DNA from: Candidatus Rokuibacteriota bacterium
GTDB taxonomy: Bacteria > Methylomirabilota > Methylomirabilia > Rokubacteriales > CSP1-6
Direction: 5' to 3'
Assembly (NCBI GenBank): GCA_003220195.1
Contig: QHRT01000268.1
Coordinates: 1 to 9,807, forward strand
DNA length: 9,807 nt
The stretch's first letter is position 1, and each line of letters opens with the position of its first letter. The notes below the pieces were generated by a model. It saw nothing but the letters and a program-made list of their open reading frames with translations. It did no database searches and had not been told where the DNA came from. The translations under genes were made by a program, and so were the position numbers. This document shows, in pieces, positions 1-7,429 of the stretch.

Positions 1-1037
1 AACGCGCGGCGCTCCGGCGACATCGACTCGTGGTGCTGCCACGGCTCGGGAATCATCATCAAGATCGCGTGCGGCAGCGAGCGCCCGTTCATCACGAGGA
101 ACTCGAGCACGTTGTCGAACGTCGCCGAATCCGAGAGACCTTCGCGCGTCACCGGCAGCACGTTTCTCAGATCGTCACCGAGCAGGTCGGACTGGCAGAG
201 CGCCTCGCGCGCGCGCATCCAGTTGATGTTGCCGCGCAGCGTGTTGATCTCGCCGTTGTGCGCGATGTAGCGGTAGGGGTGCGCCAACGGCCAGGACGGG
301 AACGTGTTGGTGCTGAAGCGCTGGTGGACGAGCGCCAGCGCCGACTCGACGTCCGGGCTCGCGAGATCGGGGAACATGCCCTCGATCTGATCTGCCGACA
401 GCATCCCTTTGTAGATCAGCGTGCGTGACGACAGGCTCGGGAGGTAACAGAACTTCCGCTCGGGAATGTCCAGGCTCTCGACGGTGTTCTCGATCGAGCG
501 GCGGATCACGTAGAGCTTGCGCTCGAGGTGCGCCTGGTCCCGGACGCCCGGCCCCGCGCCGACGAACATCTGGCGAATGACGGGCTCGACGCTGAGCGCG
601 GTGGCGCCCAGCGCCTTGTCCTGAGTCGGCACGTCGCGCCATCCGAGGAATCGTTGACCCTCGTCCGCGACGATCGTCTGGATCAACGCCTGGACCTTGT
701 CGCGCTGGATCGGATCCCGGGGCAGGAAGACGAGTCCGGCGCCGTACTGCCCGGCGGACGGCAGCGTGATGCCGAGGGCCTCACACTCGCGGCGGAGGAA
801 CCGGTCGGGCATCTGGAGCAGGATGCCGGCGCCATCGCCGGTGTTCGGCTCGCACCCGCAGGCTCCGCGGTGCAGGAGATTGATCAGGACGGAGAGCGCC
901 TGGCGAACGATCGCGTGGGATTTGCGGCCCTGGATATCGACGACGAAGCCGACGCCGCACGCATCGTGCTCGTGGCTCGGATCATAGAGCCCCTGCGCTT
1001 CCATCTGGCCGGCGAACCGAACACGCTCTCTCTGCAT
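1..1037 (-). CDS. gltB: Glutamate synthase large subunit, N-terminal part (partial at window edge)
   Basis: The minus strand reads open from an ATG at 1037 to the left edge, giving 345 codons of a protein usually near 1,500 residues. It matches the class II glutamine amidotransferase domain of GltB, which hydrolyses glutamine so that the released ammonia can be passed to 2-oxoglutarate to make glutamate. Visible motifs are DACGVGF with the presumed nucleophile Cys27 (the first 26 residues would be a cleaved propeptide, as in known GltB), HRGACGCEPNTGDGAGIL near residues 56-73, HQRFSTNTFPSWPLAHP near 238-254, and HNGEINTLRGNINW near 260-273. The start at 1037 is chosen because AAGGGGA (1045-1051) lies 7 bases upstream; a second in-frame ATG at residue 12 has no such site. 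The gene diverges from the LysR-type regulator across a 116-bp gap. The synthase domains and the small subunit lie outside the window. Identification as GltB is firm. Confidence 0.95.
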   Translation of the reverse strand, partial: MQRERVRFAGQMEAQGLYDPSHEHDACGVGFVVDIQGRKSHAIVRQALSVLINLLHRGACGCEPNTGDGAGILLQMPDRFLRRECEALGITLPSAGQYGAGLVFLPRDPIQRDKVQALIQTIVADEGQRFLGWRDVPTQDKALGATALSVEPVIRQMFVGAGPGVRDQAHLERKLYVIRRSIENTVESLDIPERKFCYLPSLSSRTLIYKGMLSADQIEGMFPDLASPDVESALALVHQRFSTNTFPSWPLAHPYRYIAHNGEINTLRGNINWMRAREALCQSDLLGDDLRNVLPVTREGLSDSATFDNVLEFLVMNGRSLPHAILMMIPEPWQHHESMSPERRA

Positions 1038-1059
1038 CGCGCGGTCCCCTTGTGAAGAG

Positions 1060-1088
1060 TTGGACGATACTACAGGTGGTCTGACTAT
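1060..1088 (+). promoter_or_regulatory. Candidate promoter of the LysR-type regulator gene
   Basis: TTGGAC (1060-1065), a 17-base spacer and GACTAT (1083-1088) form a weak sigma70-like promoter. Initiation would fall near 1095, leaving a leader of about 60 bases before the chosen ATG at 1154. The -10 lies inside the 13-bp palindrome. Both hexamers are poor matches, so the call is tentative. Confidence 0.25.
1067..1072 (-). promoter_or_regulatory. Candidate -10 element for gltB
   Basis: On the minus strand TAGTAT lies about 30 bases upstream of the gltB start, with TG directly before it. No good -35 hexamer is present at 16-18 bases; that space is occupied by the palindrome at 1082-1094. A weak -35 would fit a promoter that depends on an activator, but this is inferred from hexamer matching only. 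Confidence 0.3.
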
Positions 1089-1094
1089 TAGTCA
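1082..1094. promoter_or_regulatory. Candidate LysR-type operator (perfect T-N11-A palindrome)
   Basis: TGACTATTAGTCA is a perfect 13-bp dyad (TGACTA / TAGTCA around one central base). It fits the T-N11-A box typical of LysR-type regulators and lies in the divergent gap between gltB and the regulator gene. The half-site AGTCA recurs on the plus strand at 1103-1107 and 1121-1125. A looser T-N11-A stretch is centred near 1125, about 37 bp from the palindrome centre; that spacing is compatible with paired recognition and activation sites. The palindrome overlaps the proposed -10 of the regulator's own promoter, which would allow autorepression. The dyad is seen directly; binding is inferred. Confidence 0.6.
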
Positions 1095-1153
1095 TCCCAA
1101 AAAGTCAGATGGTGGGTATCAGTCATGCTAATGCTGTAGACTCAAGAGAGCCG

Positions 1154-2248
1154 ATGCACATCGAAACACTGCGTCTCTACTGCGACATCGTGCGCCAGCG
1201 GAGCTTTTCGCGGGGCGCCGAGCAGAACTTCGTCTCGCAGTCCGCCGCGAGCCAGGCCGTCCAGCAGCTGGAGACCCAGCTGGGCGCCGCGCTGATCGAC
1301 CGGACGCGTCGACCGTTCGCGGTGACGCCCGAGGGTGAGAGGTTTTACAACGCCTGCCGCCAGATCCTGTCGACGTGGGAGAAGGCGCGCACGGACGTGT
1401 CGGCGGTCAAGGCTCGTGTGGACGGGATCGTGAAGGTCGCCGCGATTTACTCCGTCGGGCTCCACGATCTGAGCCGCCACGTGCAGCGCTTCATGTCGCT
1501 CTATCCGGAGGCGCGGGTGCAGCTCGAATGTCTGCATCCGCACAAGGTGGTGGACGCCGTGACGAGCGGGGAAGCCGACGTCGGGATCATGTCGTACCCG
1601 CCGGCGAACCGGTCGCTGGCCGTCGTCCCTCTTCGCGACGAGCCGATGGCCTTCGTGTGCCACCCGAGCCATCCACTGGGACGGCGTCGCCTGATCCGAT
1701 CAGCCGAGCTGAACGGCGAAAAGTTCGTCGCGTTCGATCCGGAGCTGACGATCCGCAAGGCGATCGACAAGGCCCTCAAGCAGGCGAACGTGCGCGTCAA
1801 CATCGTGATGGCGTTCGACAACATCGAGACGATCAAGCAGGCCGTGTCGATCGCGGCCGGCGTCACGATCCTGCCGGTCCATACGGTGGAAAAGGAAGCC
1901 GGCGTGCGCGCCCTGTCGGTGGTGCCGCTCGACATTCCCGACCTCGTGCGTCCGGTCGGCCTCATCCACCGGCGACAGAAGCTCCTGTCGCCGACCGTCA
2001 GCCGCTTCATGGATCTCTTGAAGGATCCGGGCGAAGACCCACACCGCCGGGCGGATCCCACGGTATTGCCCCGCGGGGGCCGCGGCGATAGGATCCCCAG
2101 GGAATCGGTATCGTCGGGGGGTCCCAAGCGGCGCGCGGACGCGCCGGACGGCCGCGCGGACGCGCTCGTCATGGACCTCGACACCCCCGCTCGGAGCGCG
2201 CCGGCGACGCCAGACGCGCTCCTCGGCAACCGAGGGAGGCTGAGATGA
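1154..2248 (+). CDS. LysR-type transcriptional regulator with extended C-terminus
   Basis: This 364-residue protein begins MHIETLRLYCDIV, a standard LysR-type N-terminus. A winged helix-turn-helix spans about residues 2-62 (SFSRGAEQNFVSQSAASQAV is the helix-turn-helix). A linker helix follows, then a periplasmic-binding-protein-like effector domain from about 90 to 290. The frame is open back to an ATG at 1109, but the family N-terminus and AAGAGAG at 1144-1150 favour 1154. Usual family length is about 290-310 residues, so roughly the last 70 residues (PGEDPHRRA onward) are an arginine-, proline- and alanine-rich tail with no recognisable domain. The gene diverges from gltB with a T-N11-A palindrome between them, and its stop overlaps the CBS gene start (ATGA, 2245-2248). 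By analogy with GltC of Bacillus it may control glutamate synthase, and possibly the downstream 2-oxoglutarate oxidoreductase. The effector is unknown. Family assignment is firm; target assignment is inference. Confidence 0.93.
   Translation: MHIETLRLYCDIVRQRSFSRGAEQNFVSQSAASQAVQQLETQLGAALIDRTRRPFAVTPEGERFYNACRQILSTWEKARTDVSAVKARVDGIVKVAAIYSVGLHDLSRHVQRFMSLYPEARVQLECLHPHKVVDAVTSGEADVGIMSYPPANRSLAVVPLRDEPMAFVCHPSHPLGRRRLIRSAELNGEKFVAFDPELTIRKAIDKALKQANVRVNIVMAFDNIETIKQAVSIAAGVTILPVHTVEKEAGVRALSVVPLDIPDLVRPVGLIHRRQKLLSPTVSRFMDLLKDPGEDPHRRADPTVLPRGGRGDRIPRESVSSGGPKRRADAPDGRADALVMDLDTPARSAPATPDALLGNRGRLR
2132..2165 (+). repeat. 13-bp direct repeat in the regulator's tail region
   Basis: CGCGCGGACGCGC occurs at 2132-2144 and again at 2153-2165, 21 bases apart, which keeps the reading frame (both copies encode an Arg-Ala-Asp-Ala motif). 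It lies in the non-conserved C-terminal extension of the LysR-type regulator. It looks like a local duplication in low-complexity GC-rich sequence; no function is suggested. Confidence 0.6.
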
Positions 2249-2769
2249 GTGACACCGAAGACGCGTACGCCGAGACTCTCGACGCCGATCTGCACGAGAT
2301 CCGAGGCGCGCTCTTCGACGACACGCTGGCCGTCCTGTCGCCGCCGGATCCCATCTGCCTGGGGGATACGGTGAGCGTCCAGGACGCGGTCGACGCGATG
2401 GTGGCGCGCCGTCAGGCCGGCGTTCTGGTCGTCGATGCCGGGACGTGCCTGATCGGCATCTTCACCGAGCGCGACGTCCTGCGGCGCGTCGTCGGTCAAG
2501 GTCTCGACCCCCGACGGACGCCGATCGGACAGGTGATGACGCGCGACCCGCAAGCCCTCAGGCTGCGCGATCGCGTGGCCCACGCGCTCCACTCGATGAG
2601 CGTCGCGGGATACCGGACGGTCCCGATCGTGGACGAGGTCGGGCGTCCCGTCGGCGTCGTGACGGGCAGCGACGTCATCCGCTGGCTCGCCGACCTGTTC
2701 CCCGAAGAAGTGTTGAATCTTCCGCCCGGGGATCGCATCAAGAATCCGGAACAAATCGACGCGGGATGA
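2245..2769 (+). CDS. Two-CBS-domain protein
   Basis: This 174-residue soluble protein consists of a short acidic N-terminal segment (about 1-38), then two CBS domains at about 40-95 and 97-150, then a short tail. The repeats show the usual signatures: GIFTERDVLRRVV (71-83) ends the first, and PIVDEVGRPVGVVTGSDVIRWL (split 127-134 and 135-148) ends the second. Paired CBS domains form a Bateman module that commonly binds AMP, ADP, ATP or S-adenosylmethionine and often acts as an energy sensor. No catalytic or DNA-binding domain is attached. GGGAGG (2234-2239) lies 5 bases before the ATG, which overlaps the stop of the LysR-type gene, so the two are probably translationally coupled. Its position between that regulator and korAB suggests a role in controlling them, but the ligand and partner are unknown. 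An IMP dehydrogenase fragment is unlikely because both ends look natural. Confidence 0.9.
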   Translation: MSDTEDAYAETLDADLHEIRGALFDDTLAVLSPPDPICLGDTVSVQDAVDAMVARRQAGVLVVDAGTCLIGIFTERDVLRRVVGQGLDPRRTPIGQVMTRDPQALRLRDRVAHALHSMSVAGYRTVPIVDEVGRPVGVVTGSDVIRWLADLFPEEVLNLPPGDRIKNPEQIDAG

Positions 2770-2788
2770 GAGCAAACGGGGGAAATTG

Positions 2789-2817
2789 TTGCCCGTCCCG
2801 GGGCGGTCCGATAAGAT
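2789..2817 (+). promoter_or_regulatory. Candidate promoter of korAB
   Basis: TTGCCC (2789-2794), a 17-base spacer and TAAGAT (2812-2817) form a fair sigma70-like promoter in the 143-bp gap between the CBS gene and korA. It would give a leader of about 90 bases. No attenuator, riboswitch or strong terminator is apparent in this gap. This is hexamer matching only. Confidence 0.35.
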
Positions 2818-2912
2818 GAGTCGGGTCTGCCGGTCCTCCCCGAAACGACGGAAAAAGAGAGCGCTGGATCTCTGCGGCGCGCGCCTGACACTCAGCGAAG
2901 AGAGGGCATTCG

Positions 2913-4780
2913 ATGGCTAAGATTGTGGCTCCCGCAGCGTCGGTCGACAAGCCGCGGCGGGACTTGGTTCGCGCCGTCGTCCGCTTTGCCGGGGACTCCG
3001 GTGACGGCATGCAGCTGACCGGCGAGCAGTTCACCACCGAGTCCGCGTGGGCCGGCAACGACATCGCGACCTTGCCCAACTTCCCGGCCGAGATCCGCGC
3101 GCCCGCCGGAACCCTGTTCGGAGTCTCGTCGTTCCAGCTCCAGTTCGGAAGCCAGCGCGTGTACACCCCCGGCGACCGGCTCGATTGCCTGGTCGCGATG
3201 AATCCGGCGGCGCTCAAGGTGCACTTGAGAGACCTGAAGCCGGGCGGACTGCTCATCGTCAACACCGCGGCGTTCGACAAGAGAAATCTCGACAAGGCGG
3301 GCTACGCCGCGAATCCGCTCGACGAGCCGACCCTGGCCGAACGGTATCGGCTTCACAAGGTCGACATGACGGGGCTCACGCACGAGGCGTTGAAGGACCT
3401 CAGCCTCAACGCGAAAGAGAAGGATCGCTGCAAGAACTTCTTCGCGCTCGGCGTCGTGTCCTGGATCTACACGCGCCCGCTCGAGCCGACGCTCGAGTGG
3501 ATCGGCAAGCGCTTCGCGAAGAACGCGGTGCTCGCGGATGCGAACACGCGCGTGCTGAAGGCCGGGCACGCGTTCGGCGAGACCGCGGAAATCTTCTCCG
3601 AGCACTACGCGATCGAGGCGGCCGACATGCCGCCCGGCCTCTATCGTGCGATGACCGGCAACCGGGCGCTCGCGTGGGGTCTCCTGGCGGCGGCGGAACG
3701 GTCGAAGCTGCCGATCGTCTACGGCGCCTATCCGATCACGCCCGCGAGCGGCATCCTGGAAGAGCTCGCGATGCACAAGAGATTCCGCATCCGCACGATC
3801 CAGGCGGAGGACGAGATCGCCGCGGTCACGGCGGCGATCGGCGCGTCATTCGGCGGCGCGATCGGCGTCACCGGCTCGAGCGGCCCCGGAATCGCCCTGA
3901 AGGGCGAAGGCATCGGGCTTGCCGTGACGGCCGAGTTGCCGCTCGTGATCTTCAACATCCAGCGCGCCGGCCCCTCGACCGGCATGCCGACCAAGACCGA
4001 GCAGGCCGACCTGATGCAAGCGCTCTACGGGAGGAACAGCGAGTCGCCTGTCGTGGTGCTCGCGCCGGCGACCCCGGGCGACTGCTTTTATATCGCCTAC
4101 GACGCCGTTCGCATCGCCTCCAAGTACATGGTGCCCGTCATCGTGTTGAGCGACGGATTCCTCGCCAACGGCTCGGAGCCGTGGCTCATTCCGGACGTGT
4201 CGACGCTCCCGCCGATGGAGGTCGAGTTCCGCACCGAGCCGGATGGCTTCTTCCCGTACCTGCGGGATTCGGCGACGCTGGCGCGCCCGTGGGTGCGGCC
4301 GGGGACGCCGGGCCTCGAGCACCGGATCGGAGGGCTCGAGAAGCAGGACGTCACCGGCAACATCTCCTACGATCCGGAGAACCACGACCAGATGGTGCGG
4401 ACGCGCGCGGAGAAAGTCCGGCGCGTCGCGCAGGAGATTCCGCCCACGACGATCAACGGCCCGGCGACCGGGGACGTGCTCGTCGTCGGGTGGGGCGGGA
4501 CCTACGGCTCCATCACGGCGGCAGTCGATCGGGCGCAGGGCGAAGGCAAGTCCGTCGCGTCGGTCCATCTGCGATACCTGAATCCACTGCCGCCGGATCT
4601 CGGCCACATCCTCCGGGAGTACCGCCGCATCCTGGTGCCGGAAATCAACTCGGGGCAACTCGTGCGCGTGCTGCGCGCCGAGTATCTCGTCGATGCCGTC
4701 GGCTTCAACCGCGTGCGCGGACTCCCGCTCGCGAGCGAGGAAATCCACGAGGCCATCACGCAACTGCTGGGGAGCAAGTC

Positions 4781-4784
<4 letters not shown>
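2913..4784 (+). CDS. korA: 2-oxoglutarate:ferredoxin oxidoreductase, fused gamma-alpha subunit
   Basis: The 623-residue protein has the fused gamma-alpha layout of the KorA family. KorAB converts 2-oxoglutarate and CoA to succinyl-CoA and CO2 while reducing ferredoxin, and can run in reverse. The gamma domain occupies about residues 20-210, opening with FAGDSGDGMQLTGEQF (25-40). The pyrimidine-binding alpha domain follows at about 245-430, with YPITP (273-277), QAEDE (297-301), GSSGPG (321-326) and IQRAGPSTGMPTKTEQAD (349-366). The transketolase-C-like domain covers about 515-620. YPITP and the RAGPSTG arginine (R351) correspond to substrate-contact positions in this superfamily. AGAGGG (2901-2906) sits 6 bases before the ATG. 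The stop overlaps the korB start by ATGA, as expected for partners of one complex. Close relatives act on other 2-oxoacids, so substrate choice is by family resemblance. The frame is intact, in contrast to korB. No separate ferredoxin-like subunit is present in the window. Confidence 0.93.
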
Positions 4785-5739
<955 letters not shown>

Positions 5740-5745
5740 CTCGGG

Positions 5746-5762
5746 GGGGGGCTTCGCCCCCC
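5746..5762 (+). terminator. G/C hairpin just after korB, possible transcription terminator
   Basis: Six G (5746-5751) pair with six C (5757-5762) around a CTTCG loop, seven bases after the korB stop. The G tract extends two or three bases further upstream. It ends the korAB unit at a sensible place, but no T-rich run follows, so it is not a classical intrinsic terminator. In high-GC genomes such stems can still stop transcription or protect mRNA ends. Confidence 0.45.
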
Positions 5763-5819
5763 ATCCTCATCGGAGGGCGCCTCGACGGTCCCCTTCGATG
5801 TCTCCCCCCAAACTAGGAT

Positions 5820-5840
5820 TGCGCCGGCGAAGCCGGCGCA
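5820..5840. repeat. Perfect 9-bp inverted repeat with GAA loop
   Basis: TGCGCCGGC (5820-5828) and GCCGGCGCA (5832-5840) form a perfect nine-base-pair stem with a three-base loop. It lies 80 bases after korB and 140 before glcD. It could be a second terminator, an mRNA end stabiliser, or one copy of a dispersed repeat family; only one copy is in view. Confidence 0.6.
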
Positions 5841-5889
5841 CGAAGCGTCCGAACCGACGTCGCCGGACAGCATCGTTGACTTCGAATTG

Positions 5890-5933
5890 GCACCCGTCGG
5901 GGCTCGTCCGCAGCGGAGCGAGCTGTCAGGTGC
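5890..5933. repeat. Two-tier imperfect inverted repeat upstream of glcD
   Basis: An inner stem pairs GCTCGTCCG (5902-5910) with CGGA (5914-5917) and CGAGC (5919-5923) across a CAG loop, with a single bulged G at 5918. An outer stem pairs GCACC (5890-5894) with GGTGC (5929-5933). The structure ends just before the candidate glcD promoter, so it could be an operator or the tail of the upstream transcript. It is a structural observation only. Confidence 0.4.
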
Positions 5934-5937
5934 GTCC

Positions 5938-5966
5938 CTGGCGCGTGCGCGAATTCGATCTATGAT
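5938..5966 (+). promoter_or_regulatory. Candidate promoter of glcDEF
   Basis: TATGAT (5961-5966) is a close match to the -10 consensus. The region 17 bases upstream (5938-5943, CTGGCG) is a poor -35, as in promoters needing an activator. Initiation would fall near 5973, leaving fewer than about ten bases before the glcD ATG at 5982. No Shine-Dalgarno sequence is visible there, so a nearly leaderless message is possible. Confidence 0.35.
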
Positions 5967-5981
5967 CAGTCCTGGTACGAC

Positions 5982-7427
5982 ATGCCGGTGAATTCTCGGT
6001 TCGTCGACGAGTTGCGCGCGATCGTGGGGTCTGACGCGCTCGTGCTGTCGCCCGAAGGGCGGCTCGCGTACGAGTGCGACATGCATACCCTCTACAAAGG
6101 CCAGCCGGACGTGGTCGTCTTGCCCTCACGCGTCGACGAGGTGCAAAGGATCGTCCGGCTCTGTCGTCGGGAGCGCGTGCCGATCGTCCCGCGCGGCTCG
6201 GGCACCGGACTCGCCGGTGGCGCGATGGCGCCCACCGGCGGCGTGATGGTCGCGATGAACCGGATGAATCGGGTGCTCGAGATCGACATCCCGAACCGCT
6301 GCGCCGTCGTCGAGCCCGGCCTCATCAACCTCTGGCTCACGCGCGAGGTCGCGGCCCGCGGATACTTCTTCGCCCCGGACCCGTCGAGCCAGATGGTGTC
6401 GTCGATCGGTGGCAACGTCTCGACGAACGCCGGCGGCCCGCACTGTCTCAAGTACGGGATCACGACGAACCACGTGCTCGGCCTCACGATCGTGGGGAGC
6501 TCCGGCGAGCCGCTCACGCTGGGTGGCAAGGTCTGGGACCGGCCCGGCTACGATCTCACGGGCGTGGCGGTCGGTTCCGAAGGCACGTTCGGACTCGTCA
6601 CCTCGATCACCGTGCGGCTCACGCACACGCCCGAAGGCGTGAAGACCATCCTCGCCCTGTTCGCGACGATCGACGCCGCTTCGGAGGCGGTGTCGGCGAT
6701 CATCGCGGCAGGTATCGTGCCCGCGGCCCTCGAGATGCTCGACGACGTCGTGATCCGCGCGATCGAGGCGGGTGTGGGCGCCGGATACCCCGGCGATGCG
6801 GGCGCGGTGTTGTTGATCGAGCTCGATGGTCCGCGCGCGGAAGTGGAGATGGAAGCGGAGCGGGCCGTCGCGCTCTCGCGCGCGCGCGGCGCGCTCAGCG
6901 TGCGTGTCGCGCGGGACGAGGCCGAGCGCGCGCTGCTCTGGAAAGGCCGGAAGGAAGCTGCGGGCGCGATCGGTCGCATCGCGCCGAGCTTTCTCCTCCA
7001 GGACGCCGTCGTGCCGCGGTCGAAGCTGCCGCAGATCATGCGGGAGATGCAGGCGATCTCCGCGCGCCATCGCGTGCTCTTCGCCAACGTGTTCCACGCC
7101 GGCGACGGCAACCTGCACCCGCTGATCTGCTACGACGACCGCGATCCGGACGAGCTCCATCGCGCCAAGGCGGCGAATGAGGAATTGCTCCGCGCGTGCA
7201 TCGACATGGGCGGCAGCGTGACCGGCGAACACGGCGTCGGCGTCGACAAGGCGCAGCACCTCGGGCTGCAGTACGCCGACGCGGACCTGAACTTCATGTA
7301 TCGGCTCCGGCGCGTGATCGATCCCGAGGGGCTGATGAATCCGGGCAAGCTCCTGCCGTCGCACCCGGCCTGCGGTGAAGGATTCCGCGCGCGCCGACCG
7401 GTACTGCCGGAAGGCGCCTGGGTGTAG
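5982..7427 (+). CDS. glcD: Glycolate oxidase FAD-binding subunit GlcD
   Basis: This 481-residue flavoprotein is the catalytic FAD subunit of the membrane-associated glycolate oxidase, which converts glycolate to glyoxylate and passes electrons through GlcF to the respiratory chain. The FAD-binding PCMH-type domain covers about residues 40-220, with PRGSGTGLAGG (70-80), DPSSQMVSSIGGNVSTNAGG (133-152) and GSEGTFGLVTSIT (198-210). The FAD-oxidase C-terminal domain shows FANVFHAGDGNLHP (367-380), GSVTGEHGVG (411-420) and DPEGLMNPGKLLP (447-459). Length agrees with the family. No ribosome site is evident before the ATG, but the N-terminus (FVDELRAIVG) is typical and no better start exists. glcE follows after two bases. 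D-lactate dehydrogenases share these domains, so the glycolate assignment rests largely on the intact glcDEF set. Confidence 0.92.
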   Translation: MPVNSRFVDELRAIVGSDALVLSPEGRLAYECDMHTLYKGQPDVVVLPSRVDEVQRIVRLCRRERVPIVPRGSGTGLAGGAMAPTGGVMVAMNRMNRVLEIDIPNRCAVVEPGLINLWLTREVAARGYFFAPDPSSQMVSSIGGNVSTNAGGPHCLKYGITTNHVLGLTIVGSSGEPLTLGGKVWDRPGYDLTGVAVGSEGTFGLVTSITVRLTHTPEGVKTILALFATIDAASEAVSAIIAAGIVPAALEMLDDVVIRAIEAGVGAGYPGDAGAVLLIELDGPRAEVEMEAERAVALSRARGALSVRVARDEAERALLWKGRKEAAGAIGRIAPSFLLQDAVVPRSKLPQIMREMQAISARHRVLFANVFHAGDGNLHPLICYDDRDPDELHRAKAANEELLRACIDMGGSVTGEHGVGVDKAQHLGLQYADADLNFMYRLRRVIDPEGLMNPGKLLPSHPACGEGFRARRPVLPEGAWV

Positions 7428-7429
7428 CC

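Larger units (their letters stand above)
5740..5981. other. Hairpin-rich intergenic region between korB and glcD
   Basis: These 242 bases show no coding sequence with recognisable similarity or a believable start. They contain three inverted repeats, listed separately, and near the right end a candidate glcD promoter. The combination of homopolymeric G and C tracts and paired stems looks unlike the neighbouring coding DNA. Confidence 0.7.

Noticed and set aside
1109..1153. Earlier ATG (1109) as the start of the LysR-type regulator
   Set aside because: The 15 extra residues do not belong to the family N-terminus, there is no good ribosome site before 1109, and the region carries the AGTCA operator-like repeats.
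2069..2123. Possible terminator within the regulator gene end (CCCCGCGGGG palindrome, and a GGATCCCC / GGGGGTCC pair)
   Set aside because: There is no loop of useful size in the palindrome, no T-run, and the second pair is imperfect with a long loop. GC-rich sequence gives such matches by chance.
5740..5816. Coding extension of the korB middle frame past the TAG at 5739
   Set aside because: The conserved KorB C-terminus lies in the next frame and stops at 5739. The continuation to 5816 reads through the G/C hairpin and has no family similarity.
6126..7364. Long open frame (412 codons) on the minus strand opposite glcD
   Set aside because: Composition is biased as in a shadow frame, no motif is recognisable, and the plus strand encodes a complete GlcD.
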